Source: JAFGVL01 sp964546015 (GTDB taxonomy: Bacteria > Bacteroidota > Bacteroidia > Bacteroidales > Paludibacteraceae). Taken from it: DNA of 64,000 nt. Positions 1 to 7,995 of this stretch are shown here, in pieces; position 1 is the first letter of the stretch; each line of letters opens with the position of its first letter. The translations under genes and the position numbers were made by a program. The DNA is taken from positions 62,001 through 126,000 of the forward strand of contig CAZJHO010000003.1 of the NCBI GenBank assembly GCA_964546015.1, written 5' to 3'. The notes under the pieces are model-generated. The model saw only the letters and a program-made list of their open reading frames with translations. It made no database searches and was not told the DNA's origin.

Positions 1-52
1 TTGGCGGGTTCAAAGGGTATAATCTCAGCCCGTTTGTTTAAGGCACCCCATT
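1..52 (-). promoter_or_regulatory. TPP (Thi-box) riboswitch, 5' part, cut by window edge
   Basis: Read on the minus strand, this edge shows the conserved thiamine-pyrophosphate riboswitch blocks in the right order: GGGGTGCC (42-49), GGCTGAGA (23-30) and ACCCTTTGAACC (8-19). The remaining 3' part and the controlled gene lie outside the window to the left, so a thiamine biosynthesis or transport operon is expected there, transcribed leftward. Family knowledge: TPP binding to this aptamer lowers expression. The block order and spacing make the call fairly secure although only about half of the aptamer is visible. Confidence 0.85.
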
Positions 53-68
53 GGTGAAGTTAACACAT

Positions 69-105
69 AAAAAGCAAAAAATTGACTAGTATTTTTTCTG
101 CTTTT
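69..105 (-). terminator. Possible hairpin terminator after the MBL gene
   Basis: AAAAGCA and TGCTTTT face each other around a CTAGT centre, with A/T-rich continuations of the stem. It lies between the leftward hydrolase gene and the riboswitch, so it could separate the two transcription units. The stem is A/T rich and imperfect. Confidence 0.4.
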
Positions 106-118
106 CGGAGACAAAAAT

Positions 119-190
119 AATTCAAAATTCAATGATTAAAAAATTTAAGCATTAAAATTTTGAAATCTTTAATTTTTTGAACTTTTGAAT
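119..190. repeat. Facing word-repeat arms in spacer
   Basis: The left arm repeats words like TTCAAAAT and ATTTAAGC. The right arm repeats TTTTGAAA, TTTTTGAA and CTTTTGAA with a period of about 8. The arms are roughly reverse complements, so the transcript could fold. It is one of the spacer-specific repeats found across the window. Confidence 0.5.
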
Positions 191-191
191 A

Positions 192-827
192 TTATAAATA
201 CGGATTAAAATCCTTTTCGTTTCGAATAGTTGTAATAGTATCGTGTCCGGGATAGACTACCGTACTATCAGGCAATACAAGCAATTTATTTTTAATTGAT
301 TTAATTAATGTAGCATAATCGCCTCCGGGTAAATCTGTTCGCCCTATGCTTTCTAAAAATAAGGTATCGCCGGAAATCAACACTCCATCTTTTTCATTAT
401 AAAAACACAATCCTCCCGGAGAATGCCCCGGTGTATATATTGCTTGTAACTCAGTATTTCCAAAACGAATAACATCATCATCTTCAATATAACCGCCTAA
501 ATTTTGAGGAATAACATTGAAATTCAAACCAAAGCGTCTGACCGTATCTACCATAGATGGGATTAAAAATTCATCTGCCCGATGTGCTTTAGGCAAAATT
601 CCATATTTCTTGGCTAAAAAAGTATTTCCAAAAGCATGATCGAAATGTAAATGCGTATTTAACACATGCTTTAGTGTTAAATTATTTTCTTCTATAAAAT
701 GAACCAAGGCATTTTCTTCATCTGGGAACAAACAACCTGCATCAATGATAACACATTCGCGGGTTTCATCCCAAAGTATATATGTATTTTCTTGAATAGG
801 ATTAAAAGTAAATATTTTTATTCTCAT
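192..827 (-). CDS. MBL-fold metal-dependent hydrolase (glyoxalase II-like)
   Basis: A 211-residue single-domain metallo-beta-lactamase-fold hydrolase. The metal motif HLHFDH sits at residues 59-64, followed by His135 in the TPGHSPGG loop, Asp154 in SGDTLF and His195 in YPGHDT; together these are the two-metal-site ligands of the glyoxalase II/YcbL group. It lacks the C-terminal domain of true glyoxalase II, so the substrate is unknown and is probably a small thioester or similar. It has no signal peptide and is likely cytoplasmic. It ends a leftward run with rsmG 12 bp upstream. The fold is certain, the substrate is not. Confidence 0.85.
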   Translation of the reverse strand: MRIKIFTFNPIQENTYILWDETRECVIIDAGCLFPDEENALVHFIEENNLTLKHVLNTHLHFDHAFGNTFLAKKYGILPKAHRADEFLIPSMVDTVRRFGLNFNVIPQNLGGYIEDDDVIRFGNTELQAIYTPGHSPGGLCFYNEKDGVLISGDTLFLESIGRTDLPGGDYATLIKSIKNKLLVLPDSTVVYPGHDTITTIRNEKDFNPYL

Positions 828-839
828 TTTGTTTCACTT

Positions 840-1460
840 TTACATGGGCAAATAAACTGCTTTTTTTGTTTTAAAGAATTCTTCATCAAACCAATCACTT
901 AAATCATAAAGGACCGCTTTATTTTTATAAGGAAGAATTTCATGTTGTAGCTCTCCTCCTTTCAAACAAATAATGCCATTAGGAAGAGCATTTTTTTGTT
1001 CGGATTTGATATTTTTTTTCGATAAGCGTTCTAAATCCGAAAGCGGCATTACCGCACGACTTACTATAAAATCAAATTTTCTTTTTTCGTCTTCAATACG
1101 CGAATGGTTGAAAGATATATTAGTTAATCCGATAGCATTAGAAATTTCGGTGCAAACTTTAATCTTTTTCCCAATAGAATCGAGTAAAAAAAAATCTACT
1201 TCGGGGAAATAAATTGCCAACGGAATACCCGGGAATCCTCCACCGCAGCCTACATCAATTATGGATGTTCCGGATTTAAAATTAAGTACTTTAGCAATAG
1301 CAAGCGAATGTAATACATGACGCTCGTAAAGGTTTTCTATATCCTTGCGCGAAATTACATTGATTTTACTGTTCCAATCCATGTATAAATCAAAAAGAGC
1401 AGCGAACTGCTCCTTTTGTTTATATGTAATAGCCGGAAAATATTTTAAAACAATATCCAT
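840..1460 (-). CDS. rsmG: 16S rRNA (guanine-527-N7)-methyltransferase RsmG
   Basis: A 206-residue SAM-dependent methyltransferase that makes m7G527 in 16S rRNA. The glycine-rich SAM loop DVGCGGGFPGIP is at about residues 69-80, and the RxDI/ERH region precedes it (SRKDIENLYERHVLHS), typical of GidB/RsmG. Length is normal for the family. It abuts the lipoprotein gene upstream (1 bp apart) and the MBL gene downstream, which suggests one leftward operon. Loss of this enzyme gives low-level streptomycin resistance in other bacteria. No anomalies are seen. Confidence 0.95.
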   Translation of the reverse strand: MDIVLKYFPAITYKQKEQFAALFDLYMDWNSKINVISRKDIENLYERHVLHSLAIAKVLNFKSGTSIIDVGCGGGFPGIPLAIYFPEVDFFLLDSIGKKIKVCTEISNAIGLTNISFNHSRIEDEKRKFDFIVSRAVMPLSDLERLSKKNIKSEQKNALPNGIICLKGGELQHEILPYKNKAVLYDLSDWFDEEFFKTKKAVYLPM

Positions 1461-1461
1461 A

Positions 1462-2268
1462 TTAGTTATTTTTTTTAGGGAAAAAGACTGAAATCAAGCT
1501 TTCTTTTTTCAAAAATGGTTCCAACTGAGCGAATAACAATGTCACTTCGGTTCGACCTAAAGCATAAGCTGCTATTTCGTATGGATTATACATAAATGTA
1601 ATACCTTCTTCAGTCACACTAAAATTATTATTCGGAACTATATTTTCGTAAAAGAAATAACCTTTATTAATCATATCTTCCTCATTTTCAAAACCATTAT
1701 CCGAAATAATTTTTTTCACAATCATTTCGGTTATCGCAGATTCAAATCCATCAACAAAAATATCTTTCTGTGTAACTCTGTTTCCGGTTGTCAAATCGAA
1801 TACCAAATAATAAATCAACTCCTCCAAATGAGTGTTTTTTTCTAATCGTTTATCCAATTCGTAAGACAGAATATGCTGATCATTATATAGGATAATAGTA
1901 TTTATCTGATTGGATTCCTCATAAACTTTTTTGGGGTATAATGCCGGCGCTTTTTTTAATAAAGCAGCTTTTACCGATTCGGAGTACTTTTTTACCGCCT
2001 CTAAAGCAGTTAAGGACACATAAGATGAATCAAAAACCCTACTCAAGATTTCCTGTTGAATATTAGACAAAACTTTTTTATCATGAAATTTTACAGGAAA
2101 TAATAACTGAATATCGACCAAACAATGCCCGTTTACAATGCTGTCTGACGATAAAGCTGTATAAAAATTTCGTTGTGAATCTATTTTCTCAAATTCAAGA
2201 GCTGTCTCTTTTTTACACGAAACCAGTAACGCCATCACAGCCAACGAGCTGATTAATAATCTTTTCAT
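1462..2268 (-). CDS. Lipoprotein with DUF3298/RsiV-like domain
   Basis: A 268-residue exported protein. The N-terminus has a basic start, a hydrophobic stretch and a lipobox (LLVSC, Cys18), so it should be a lipoprotein. The remainder resembles the DUF4163/DUF3298 pair found in RsiV-type proteins: VDIQLLFPV early, then YDQ-like and LTTGNRVTQKDIF with a late EIAAYALGRTEVTL stretch. Function is unknown; RsiV homologues bind lysozyme, but no anti-sigma domain is present here. A TACCTTTG -7 element lies at 2302-2309 on the minus strand, so this is the likely first gene of the leftward unit. Confidence 0.7.
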   Translation of the reverse strand: MKRLLISSLAVMALLVSCKKETALEFEKIDSQRNFYTALSSDSIVNGHCLVDIQLLFPVKFHDKKVLSNIQQEILSRVFDSSYVSLTALEAVKKYSESVKAALLKKAPALYPKKVYEESNQINTIILYNDQHILSYELDKRLEKNTHLEELIYYLVFDLTTGNRVTQKDIFVDGFESAITEMIVKKIISDNGFENEEDMINKGYFFYENIVPNNNFSVTEEGITFMYNPYEIAAYALGRTEVTLLFAQLEPFLKKESLISVFFPKKNN

Positions 2269-2372
2269 TATGTGATAAAAACCTTAATATAATTTTGAAT
2301 GCAAAGGTAGGCTTTATTTTCTAATTGAGATGAAAAAATCAACCATTTTTAATTTTTGAAAAAATAATGTTA

Positions 2373-3320
2373 TCAACCGGCAGCAATCAAAGAAGCAGCT
2401 CCCAATATAGCGGCATCGTCATCAGGCAATTTTGATAAGAGTAATTTGATTTTTCCTTTCCAAACATGAAGCAGATTTTTCTCCATATTTTCTCGGATAG
2501 GATTAACCAATAAATCTCCGGCTTTCGTTAATCCACCAAAAAGTACAATTGCTTCGGGTGCACTAAAAGCTGCAAAATTGGCAAAGGCTTCTCCTAATAA
2601 TTTCCCTGTATAACGAAACACTTCTTGAGCTATGGTATCTCCTTTTTGTGCGGCTTCAAATACATCTTTCGATGTAATTTTTTCCAATGGAATAGCTCGC
2701 AATAAGCTATATTCATCTGTTTTTTCCAAAAATTCACGGGCTGTTGTTGCCACACCTGTTGCCGAAGTATAAGTTTCCAGACAGCCATGTCGGCCGCATC
2801 CGCAAGCACGACCATTATGGTATTCAATCACAATATGTCCCAATTCTCCTGCAAATCCGTCAAATCCATATACTAATTGTCCGTTGACAACAATACCTGA
2901 ACCTACGCCTGTTCCAAGTGTTATCATGATAAAATTATGCATATCTTTAGCTACCCCATATGTCATTTCTCCTAGAGCAGCAGCATTTGCATCATTAGTA
3001 ATGACACATTTTAAACAAAAGCGCTCGGACATTAGTTTTGCAAATGGTACAACACCTTTCCACGGTAAATTTGCCGAATTTACAATTTCACCCGTATAAA
3101 AGTTTCCATTAGGAACTCCTGCCCCGATACCTCTTATGGTATCCGTTCCTCCTATTTTCTCTATAACCGGCAACAGAACCTTATACAACGCATCCACATA
3201 TTCATTTATATCCGAATATTTGTTTGTTTTTACAGAAACACGATGAGATACATTTCCCTGTTCATCCACCAAACCTATTTTGGTAGATGTTCCACCCATA
3301 TCTATTCCTATTATATACAT
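2373..3320 (-). CDS. ROK-family sugar kinase (probable glucokinase)
   Basis: A 315-residue ROK-family kinase. The N-terminal ATP loop is GIDMGGTSTKIGLV (residues 5-18). The catalytic Asp110 lies in TNDANAAALGE. The ROK zinc site is complete, with His162 and the cysteines of CGCGRHGC (173-180). The GELGH..E motif that recognises glucose or N-acetyl sugars is present, so glucokinase is the best guess, with N-acetylmannosamine or fructose kinase possible. A TATTTTTG element at 3345-3352 (minus) is a plausible -7 box. It is divergent from uvrB. Confidence 0.85.
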   Translation of the reverse strand: MYIIGIDMGGTSTKIGLVDEQGNVSHRVSVKTNKYSDINEYVDALYKVLLPVIEKIGGTDTIRGIGAGVPNGNFYTGEIVNSANLPWKGVVPFAKLMSERFCLKCVITNDANAAALGEMTYGVAKDMHNFIMITLGTGVGSGIVVNGQLVYGFDGFAGELGHIVIEYHNGRACGCGRHGCLETYTSATGVATTAREFLEKTDEYSLLRAIPLEKITSKDVFEAAQKGDTIAQEVFRYTGKLLGEAFANFAAFSAPEAIVLFGGLTKAGDLLVNPIRENMEKNLLHVWKGKIKLLLSKLPDDDAAILGAASLIAAG

Positions 3321-3360
3321 AATATTTATTACTACTTTTTTTTACAAAAATAATCAAATT

Positions 3361-3392
3361 AACCATTAACAATTAATCATTGATAATTTTAG
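3361..3392. repeat. Short word-repeat spacer before uvrB
   Basis: The words AACCATTA, ACAATTA, ATCATTG and ATAATTTT follow each other at 7-8 nt spacing. This is the same style of degenerate spacer as elsewhere in the window, here without a clear second arm. Confidence 0.35.
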
Positions 3393-3427
3393 TTTAGTAT
3401 CTTTGAATTTTTTAAAAGTTAAAAAAA

Positions 3428-5437
3428 ATGTTGTTTGAATTAACTTCCGAATATCAACCGACCGGCGATCAGCCTGAAGCCATAAAAAATTTGGTAGATG
3501 GATTAAATGCAGATGAAAAAACACAAGTTTTATTAGGTGTTACCGGATCCGGAAAAACATTCACTATTGCTAATGTAATAAATCAAGTAAACCGACCTAC
3601 ACTGATTTTAAGTCACAACAAAACTTTAGCCGCACAGCTTTATAGCGAATTTAAAACTTTTTTTCCTCATAATGCAGTTGAATACTTTGTTTCGTATTAT
3701 GACTATTACCAGCCCGAAGCGTATATTCCATCAAGAGATTTATACATTGAAAAAGATTTAGCCATCAATGATGAAATCGAAAAATTGCGATTGGCTACGA
3801 CTTCTTCCCTTTTGTCCGGACGACGCGATATAATTGTTGTTTCTTCTGTTTCTTGCTTATATGGAATGGGAAATCCGGATGATTTTAACGCAGGAATGAT
3901 AAAAATCCGAAAAGGGCAAAAAATAACCCGCAATGCATTCTTGCGTATCTTAGTTGATACAGCTTATGTTCGAAACGATCTTGAACTTAATAGAGGAAAT
4001 TTTCGGGTAAAAGGTGAAACAGTTGATGTTTTTTTAGCTTATGACGAAATTGCAGTCAGAATCACTTTCTGGGGCGATGAAATAGAAGAAATATCAACCC
4101 TTGATCCTATATCAGGTCATATTTTATCTTTTTTCGAAGAATATAGAATTTATCCGGCATCTATTTTTGTTACCAATAAAGAAAGTGTGCAACGGGCTAT
4201 TATTCAAATTCAAGATGACCTACAAAAACAACTAATTCATTTTGAATCAGAAGGTAGGATATTTGAAGCAAAACGACTTAACGAACGGATTAATTATGAT
4301 ATAGAAATGATGCGCGAATTGGGGTATTGTTCCGGTATAGAAAACTATTCGCGCTATTTTGACGGACGAAAAGAAGGCTCCCGCCCATTTTGTTTGTTGG
4401 ACTATTTCCCGAATGATTTTTTAATGGTAATTGACGAAAGTCATGTTACATTACCTCAAATACATGCTATGTATGGTGGCGACTATGCCCGTAAATCTAA
4501 TTTGGTAGAATATGGATTCAGACTTCCTGCTGCTAAAGACAATCGACCACTTAAATTCGAAGAGTTCGAGCAAATGGTTACTCAAACTATTTATATAAGC
4601 GCTACACCTAGCGATTATGAACTTAAAAAAACAGGCGGAAGCGTAGTTGAACAACTTATTCGTCCGACAGGATTACTTGATCCGGAAATTGAGGTGCGCC
4701 CTACACTAAATCAGGTGGACGATTTAATGGAAGAAATTGCACAAAGAGCCGAAAAAGACGAACGCATACTAATAACCACCCTTACCAAAAGAATGGCAGA
4801 AGAGCTAAATGCATATTTAGGAAGACATAATATTCGATGCAGCTATATCCATTCTGACATAGAAACTTTAGAGCGTGTAAAAATATTGGAAAACCTACGA
4901 AAAGGGCTTATTGATGTATTAATTGGTGTCAATCTGCTACGCGAAGGGCTTGATCTGCCCGAAGTTTCATTAGTCGCCATTCTCGATGCGGATAAAGAAG
5001 GTTTTCTCCGATCTCACCGTTCTTTGACACAAACCGCAGGGCGCGCTGCCCGAAACCTGAACGGCAAAGTAATTATGTATGCCGACAAGATAACCGAAAG
5101 TATGCAGCGTACCATAGATGAAACTAATCGCCGGCGCGAGAAACAATTAGCATACAACGAAATACATCATATTACACCGCAAGCACTCAACAAAACCATA
5201 ACAGCTTCTGTATTTAAAGAATTAAAAGAAAACAAAATTTACATAGAACCTCAAGAAATAGAAATAGCTGCCGACCCGGTAATACAATACATGACTAAAA
5301 CACAATTGGAAAAAACTATAGAAAAAACAAAAAAAGCCATGTTTAAAGCTGCCAAAAATCTCGAATTTATCGAAGCTGCCCAATACCGCAACGAATTGAT
5401 GAAATTGGAAGAGTTATTAATACAGAAGAAAAAGTAA
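3428..5437 (+). CDS. uvrB: Excinuclease ABC subunit B
   Basis: A 669-residue helicase-like subunit that loads onto DNA at lesions handed over by UvrA and recruits UvrC. It has Walker A GVTGSGKT (37-44), the beta-hairpin YYDYYQPEAYIP that inserts between strands, the Walker B-like VIDESH, helicase motifs V/VI including QTAGRAARN, and a C-terminal UVR motif (about residues 630-665) for UvrC contact. Full length for the family. The -7-like TATCTTTG is at 3398-3405, just ahead of the gene. It stands alone, with the next gene about 250 bp away. Confidence 0.97.
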   Translation: MLFELTSEYQPTGDQPEAIKNLVDGLNADEKTQVLLGVTGSGKTFTIANVINQVNRPTLILSHNKTLAAQLYSEFKTFFPHNAVEYFVSYYDYYQPEAYIPSRDLYIEKDLAINDEIEKLRLATTSSLLSGRRDIIVVSSVSCLYGMGNPDDFNAGMIKIRKGQKITRNAFLRILVDTAYVRNDLELNRGNFRVKGETVDVFLAYDEIAVRITFWGDEIEEISTLDPISGHILSFFEEYRIYPASIFVTNKESVQRAIIQIQDDLQKQLIHFESEGRIFEAKRLNERINYDIEMMRELGYCSGIENYSRYFDGRKEGSRPFCLLDYFPNDFLMVIDESHVTLPQIHAMYGGDYARKSNLVEYGFRLPAAKDNRPLKFEEFEQMVTQTIYISATPSDYELKKTGGSVVEQLIRPTGLLDPEIEVRPTLNQVDDLMEEIAQRAEKDERILITTLTKRMAEELNAYLGRHNIRCSYIHSDIETLERVKILENLRKGLIDVLIGVNLLREGLDLPEVSLVAILDADKEGFLRSHRSLTQTAGRAARNLNGKVIMYADKITESMQRTIDETNRRREKQLAYNEIHHITPQALNKTITASVFKELKENKIYIEPQEIEIAADPVIQYMTKTQLEKTIEKTKKAMFKAAKNLEFIEAAQYRNELMKLEELLIQKKK

Positions 5438-5509
5438 GGTTTATATTTTCAATAGTAATGCAAATCGGTAGTTGTTGTATTTAAAAATTGAATAATACTC
5501 CCAAAGAGA

Positions 5510-5620
5510 GTTGATATGAACCGAAGGTCATGACGAATAGGAAAATAACTGTGCACTCCACATATGGTTATTTACATCTTGTCCCTTGGGAAGTTTAACT
5601 ACTGATTCATATTATTTGTT
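5510..5620. other. Hairpin-rich spacer of unknown role
   Basis: Between uvrB and the DUF4143 ATPase the spacer holds several short inverted repeats: AAATAAC facing GGTTATTT around 5550-5580, the palindrome TCCCTTGGGA near 5582-5591, and GATATGAA facing TTCATATT near the ends. It has no coding potential. It vaguely recalls the 92-bp repeat (shared CTTGTCC core) but does not align to it. Confidence 0.3.
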
Positions 5621-5646
5621 AGTATTAAATATAATATTTATCTTTG
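5615..5646 (+). promoter_or_regulatory. Promoter of the DUF4143 ATPase gene
   Basis: TTTG at 5615-5618, then 20 bp, then TATCTTTG at 5639-5646: a full match to the Bacteroidota housekeeping promoter pattern, with the start codon about 43 nt downstream. Confidence 0.65.
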
Positions 5647-5689
5647 GACAAATTAAAAATTGAACTTTATAATTGTCCGAATAAAAATT

Positions 5690-6847
5690 ATGAATCTAAT
5701 AACCAGAAAAATAACATCGGAAATAGATAAATTAAAAGATTTCTATCCTGTCATAACTATTACCGGACCAAGACAAAGTGGTAAAACTACATTGTGTAAA
5801 AACCTGTTTCCTACTTACAGGTATTTTAATTTAGAAGATGCTATATTGCTAAACCGCATAAAAGAAGACCCTAAAGGATTTATAAATGAAACCCAAGATG
5901 GCATGATAATAGATGAAGTGCATCATTATCCTGAACTATTTTCTTTTATTCAGGTAACGGTCGACCAATATCCAAAAAGAAAATTTATATTGACAGGTAG
6001 CAGTAATTTTTCCTTATTACAAAATATAACGCAAAGTTTAGCCGGCAGAACGGCTTTATTTACTTTGCTCCCTTTTTCTATCGATGAACTTGGCGATAAA
6101 GTCAAGAAATCAACTACTGATGAATTAATATTAAATGGTGGATATCCGGGTATATGGGTAAATCACATTCCTCGTTATGCCTTTTACCGGAATTATTATT
6201 CAACCTACATAGAACGCGATGTCCGACAAATTGTTCACATTAAGGACATTTCTCTTTTCCAGAAATTTATCCGGTTGTGTGCCGGTCGAATCGGAACAGA
6301 GTTCAATGCTTCTCATTTAGCAAATGAAGTTGGCACTTCGGCTCCAACCATTACAAACTGGCTGAGCGTACTGGCAGCTTCTTATATTGCCTATATGTTG
6401 CCCCCATATTACGAAAATATTGGCAAAAGACTGATTAAAACATCTAAAATCTATTTTTATGATGTAGGCTTAGCTTGCTATTTATTAGGAATAGAAAACG
6501 ATACACACTTAAAATCGCATCCCTTGCGAGGAGCATTATTTGAAAATATGATTATTAACGAAGCTATGAAAAATAGGTTTAACCAAGGTAAAGATCCCGA
6601 TTTGTACTTTTACAAAGATAAATCACAACGGGAAGTTGATTTAATTCATACACAGGCAAACGATTTATATGCCTACGAAATAAAATCGTCCCAGACTTTC
6701 CATAAAGATTATTACAGTGGTATCAATTATTTAAAAGATTTATTTGGTGGCAGGTTAGTCCGTTCTGCCTTAATTTACGATGGAGAGATAGAAAAAATTA
6801 CAAACGAAAACGGAGCATTCAATTTCCGTAATTTTCATCTAGATTAA
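5690..6847 (+). CDS. AAA ATPase with C-terminal DUF4143
   Basis: A 385-residue stand-alone ATPase. It has an early Walker A GPRQSGKTT, a Walker B-like region IIDEVHHYPELF, the GSSNFSLL sensor region and a C-terminal DUF4143 module with the ESQREVD/EIKSS pattern reminiscent of a PD-(D/E)XK nuclease core. Proteins of this type are very common in Bacteroidota in variable copy number; their role is unproven. ATG at 5690 is preferred over an in-frame TTG at 5660 because it starts directly at the conserved N-terminus and has its own promoter at 5615-5646. Possibly laterally mobile, but no flanking repeats were seen. Confidence 0.85.
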   Translation: MNLITRKITSEIDKLKDFYPVITITGPRQSGKTTLCKNLFPTYRYFNLEDAILLNRIKEDPKGFINETQDGMIIDEVHHYPELFSFIQVTVDQYPKRKFILTGSSNFSLLQNITQSLAGRTALFTLLPFSIDELGDKVKKSTTDELILNGGYPGIWVNHIPRYAFYRNYYSTYIERDVRQIVHIKDISLFQKFIRLCAGRIGTEFNASHLANEVGTSAPTITNWLSVLAASYIAYMLPPYYENIGKRLIKTSKIYFYDVGLACYLLGIENDTHLKSHPLRGALFENMIINEAMKNRFNQGKDPDLYFYKDKSQREVDLIHTQANDLYAYEIKSSQTFHKDYYSGINYLKDLFGGRLVRSALIYDGEIEKITNENGAFNFRNFHLD

Positions 6848-6885
6848 AAAACTATTTAAATTTTCATTTTTTTTCTTTCAAAATA

Positions 6886-6917
6886 TTTGCAAGTACGAAA
6901 AACACTTGTTACATTTG
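6886..6917 (+). promoter_or_regulatory. Promoter of the T9SS-like secreted protein
   Basis: TTTG at 6886-6889, a 20-bp gap and TACATTTG at 6910-6917 match the Bacteroidota promoter consensus. A leader of about 75 nt follows before the start codon. Confidence 0.7.
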
Positions 6918-6996
6918 TCACCAGTTTTGATTGTCAAAACAAAAAGAAACTTTATAAACTTATTTTAATAACAAACAATTTTAAAATTTAATCATT

Positions 6997-7728
6997 ATGA
7001 AAAAGTTATTACTTTCGGTAGCTGCTCTTGCTTTAGTAGCTTTTAGTGCAAATGCAGAAGACAAAACATGGAATTTTTCAACATGGGCTGATGGCACTGG
7101 TTATCCTCTAGGACCAACGGTAGTAGACGGATTAACAATAAATGGAATTGAAAGCAACACTAACTTTATGGCTATTAATGCTAATAACAAAACAATAGGT
7201 GGTGTAGCTTTCACCAAAAGAGCTCAAACAAATGGTGCAGGATTTGGAACAGGTCAAGATGAAGGTATTCCAACTCAAAGGTATGTTTCTTTCAATGTAG
7301 CAGGAGCTTCAACTGTAAAAGTTTGGTTTATGTCAGGAAATACATCTTCTACAAGATGGGCTATTGTTAGTAATGGTACCACTGTTGTTGATAAAGCTAG
7401 CGAAACAAATCAAGCTACAGGAACAGTACTCGAAGCTAGTTACACTGGACCTGCTGGAACATTGTATGTATATGGTGATGCAGCAATCAACATTTATCAA
7501 ATTTCAGCAACGAATGTAACTACAGGCATTAAAGATGCAATTTCTTCAGATCTTCTTAAGAAAGTAGGTAACGAATTAGTAAACCCAACTAACTTAGAGG
7601 TTACTGTTATCGGTGTAGGTGGTGCTAAAGTATTAACTTCATCTGAAGCTTCAATTAATTTAAGTGGTTTAGCTGCTGGTCAATATGTTGCTGTAACAGC
7701 TCAAGGTAGTTTGAAATTTATCAAATAA
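6997..7728 (+). CDS. Secreted protein with T9SS-like C-terminal domain
   Basis: A 243-residue exported protein of unknown function. Residues 1-20 form a signal peptide ending in SANA. The middle (WNFSTWADGTGYP and following) is rich in Thr, Gly, Asn and beta-prone and resembles carbohydrate-binding-like Bacteroidota surface proteins. The last 60 residues (VNPTNLEVTVIGVGG ... GLAAGQYVAVTAQGSLKFIK) look like a type IX secretion sorting domain, ending in a basic tail. It has its own promoter and a strong terminator, so it is a single-gene unit. The surface location is inferred; the ligand is unknown. Confidence 0.7.
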   Translation: MKKLLLSVAALALVAFSANAEDKTWNFSTWADGTGYPLGPTVVDGLTINGIESNTNFMAINANNKTIGGVAFTKRAQTNGAGFGTGQDEGIPTQRYVSFNVAGASTVKVWFMSGNTSSTRWAIVSNGTTVVDKASETNQATGTVLEASYTGPAGTLYVYGDAAINIYQISATNVTTGIKDAISSDLLKKVGNELVNPTNLEVTVIGVGGAKVLTSSEASINLSGLAAGQYVAVTAQGSLKFIK

Positions 7729-7750
7729 ATATAAATTTTATTTTAAAATG

Positions 7751-7781
7751 AAAATCCTCTCCTTATGGAGAGGATTTTTTT
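7751..7781 (+). terminator. Intrinsic terminator after the T9SS-like gene
   Basis: AATCCTCTCC and GGAGAGGATT form a 10-bp stem with a short TTAT loop, followed by a T run. It sits 20 bp after the stop codon. Confidence 0.9.
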
Positions 7782-7838
7782 ATGTCAAAAAAACAACTTC
7801 ATACTTTTATCCGGGATAAAGTAAAATTTCATATTATT

Positions 7839-7930
7839 AACCTGAGTTTGATTGATATTTAACTATATGCTTGTCCTTGCGGGACAAAAACAGATTCAAT
7901 ATCAATCGTTTTATTAATTGAACTCAGGTT
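7839..7930 (+). repeat. 92-bp repeat with terminal inverted repeats, copy 1
   Basis: The element begins with AACCTGAGTT and ends with AACTCAGGTT. Inside lie GATTGATATT facing AATATCAATC and a core hairpin TTGTCC-TTGCG-GGACAA. The reverse complement of 61961-62053 aligns to it along its full length at roughly three-quarters identity. No coding capacity. It lies between two convergent terminators. Confidence 0.75.
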
Positions 7931-7942
7931 TATATATAAAAA

Positions 7943-7975
7943 AAATCCTCACTCCTATTTATGAAGTGAGGATTT
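7943..7975 (-). terminator. Terminator of the glutamine synthetase gene
   Basis: AAATCCTCACT faces AGTGAGGATTT around an AT-rich loop; on the minus strand the stem is followed by a T run. It lies 20 bp beyond the leftward glnN stop. Confidence 0.85.
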
Positions 7976-7995
7976 GCTTTATACAATAAATGAAA

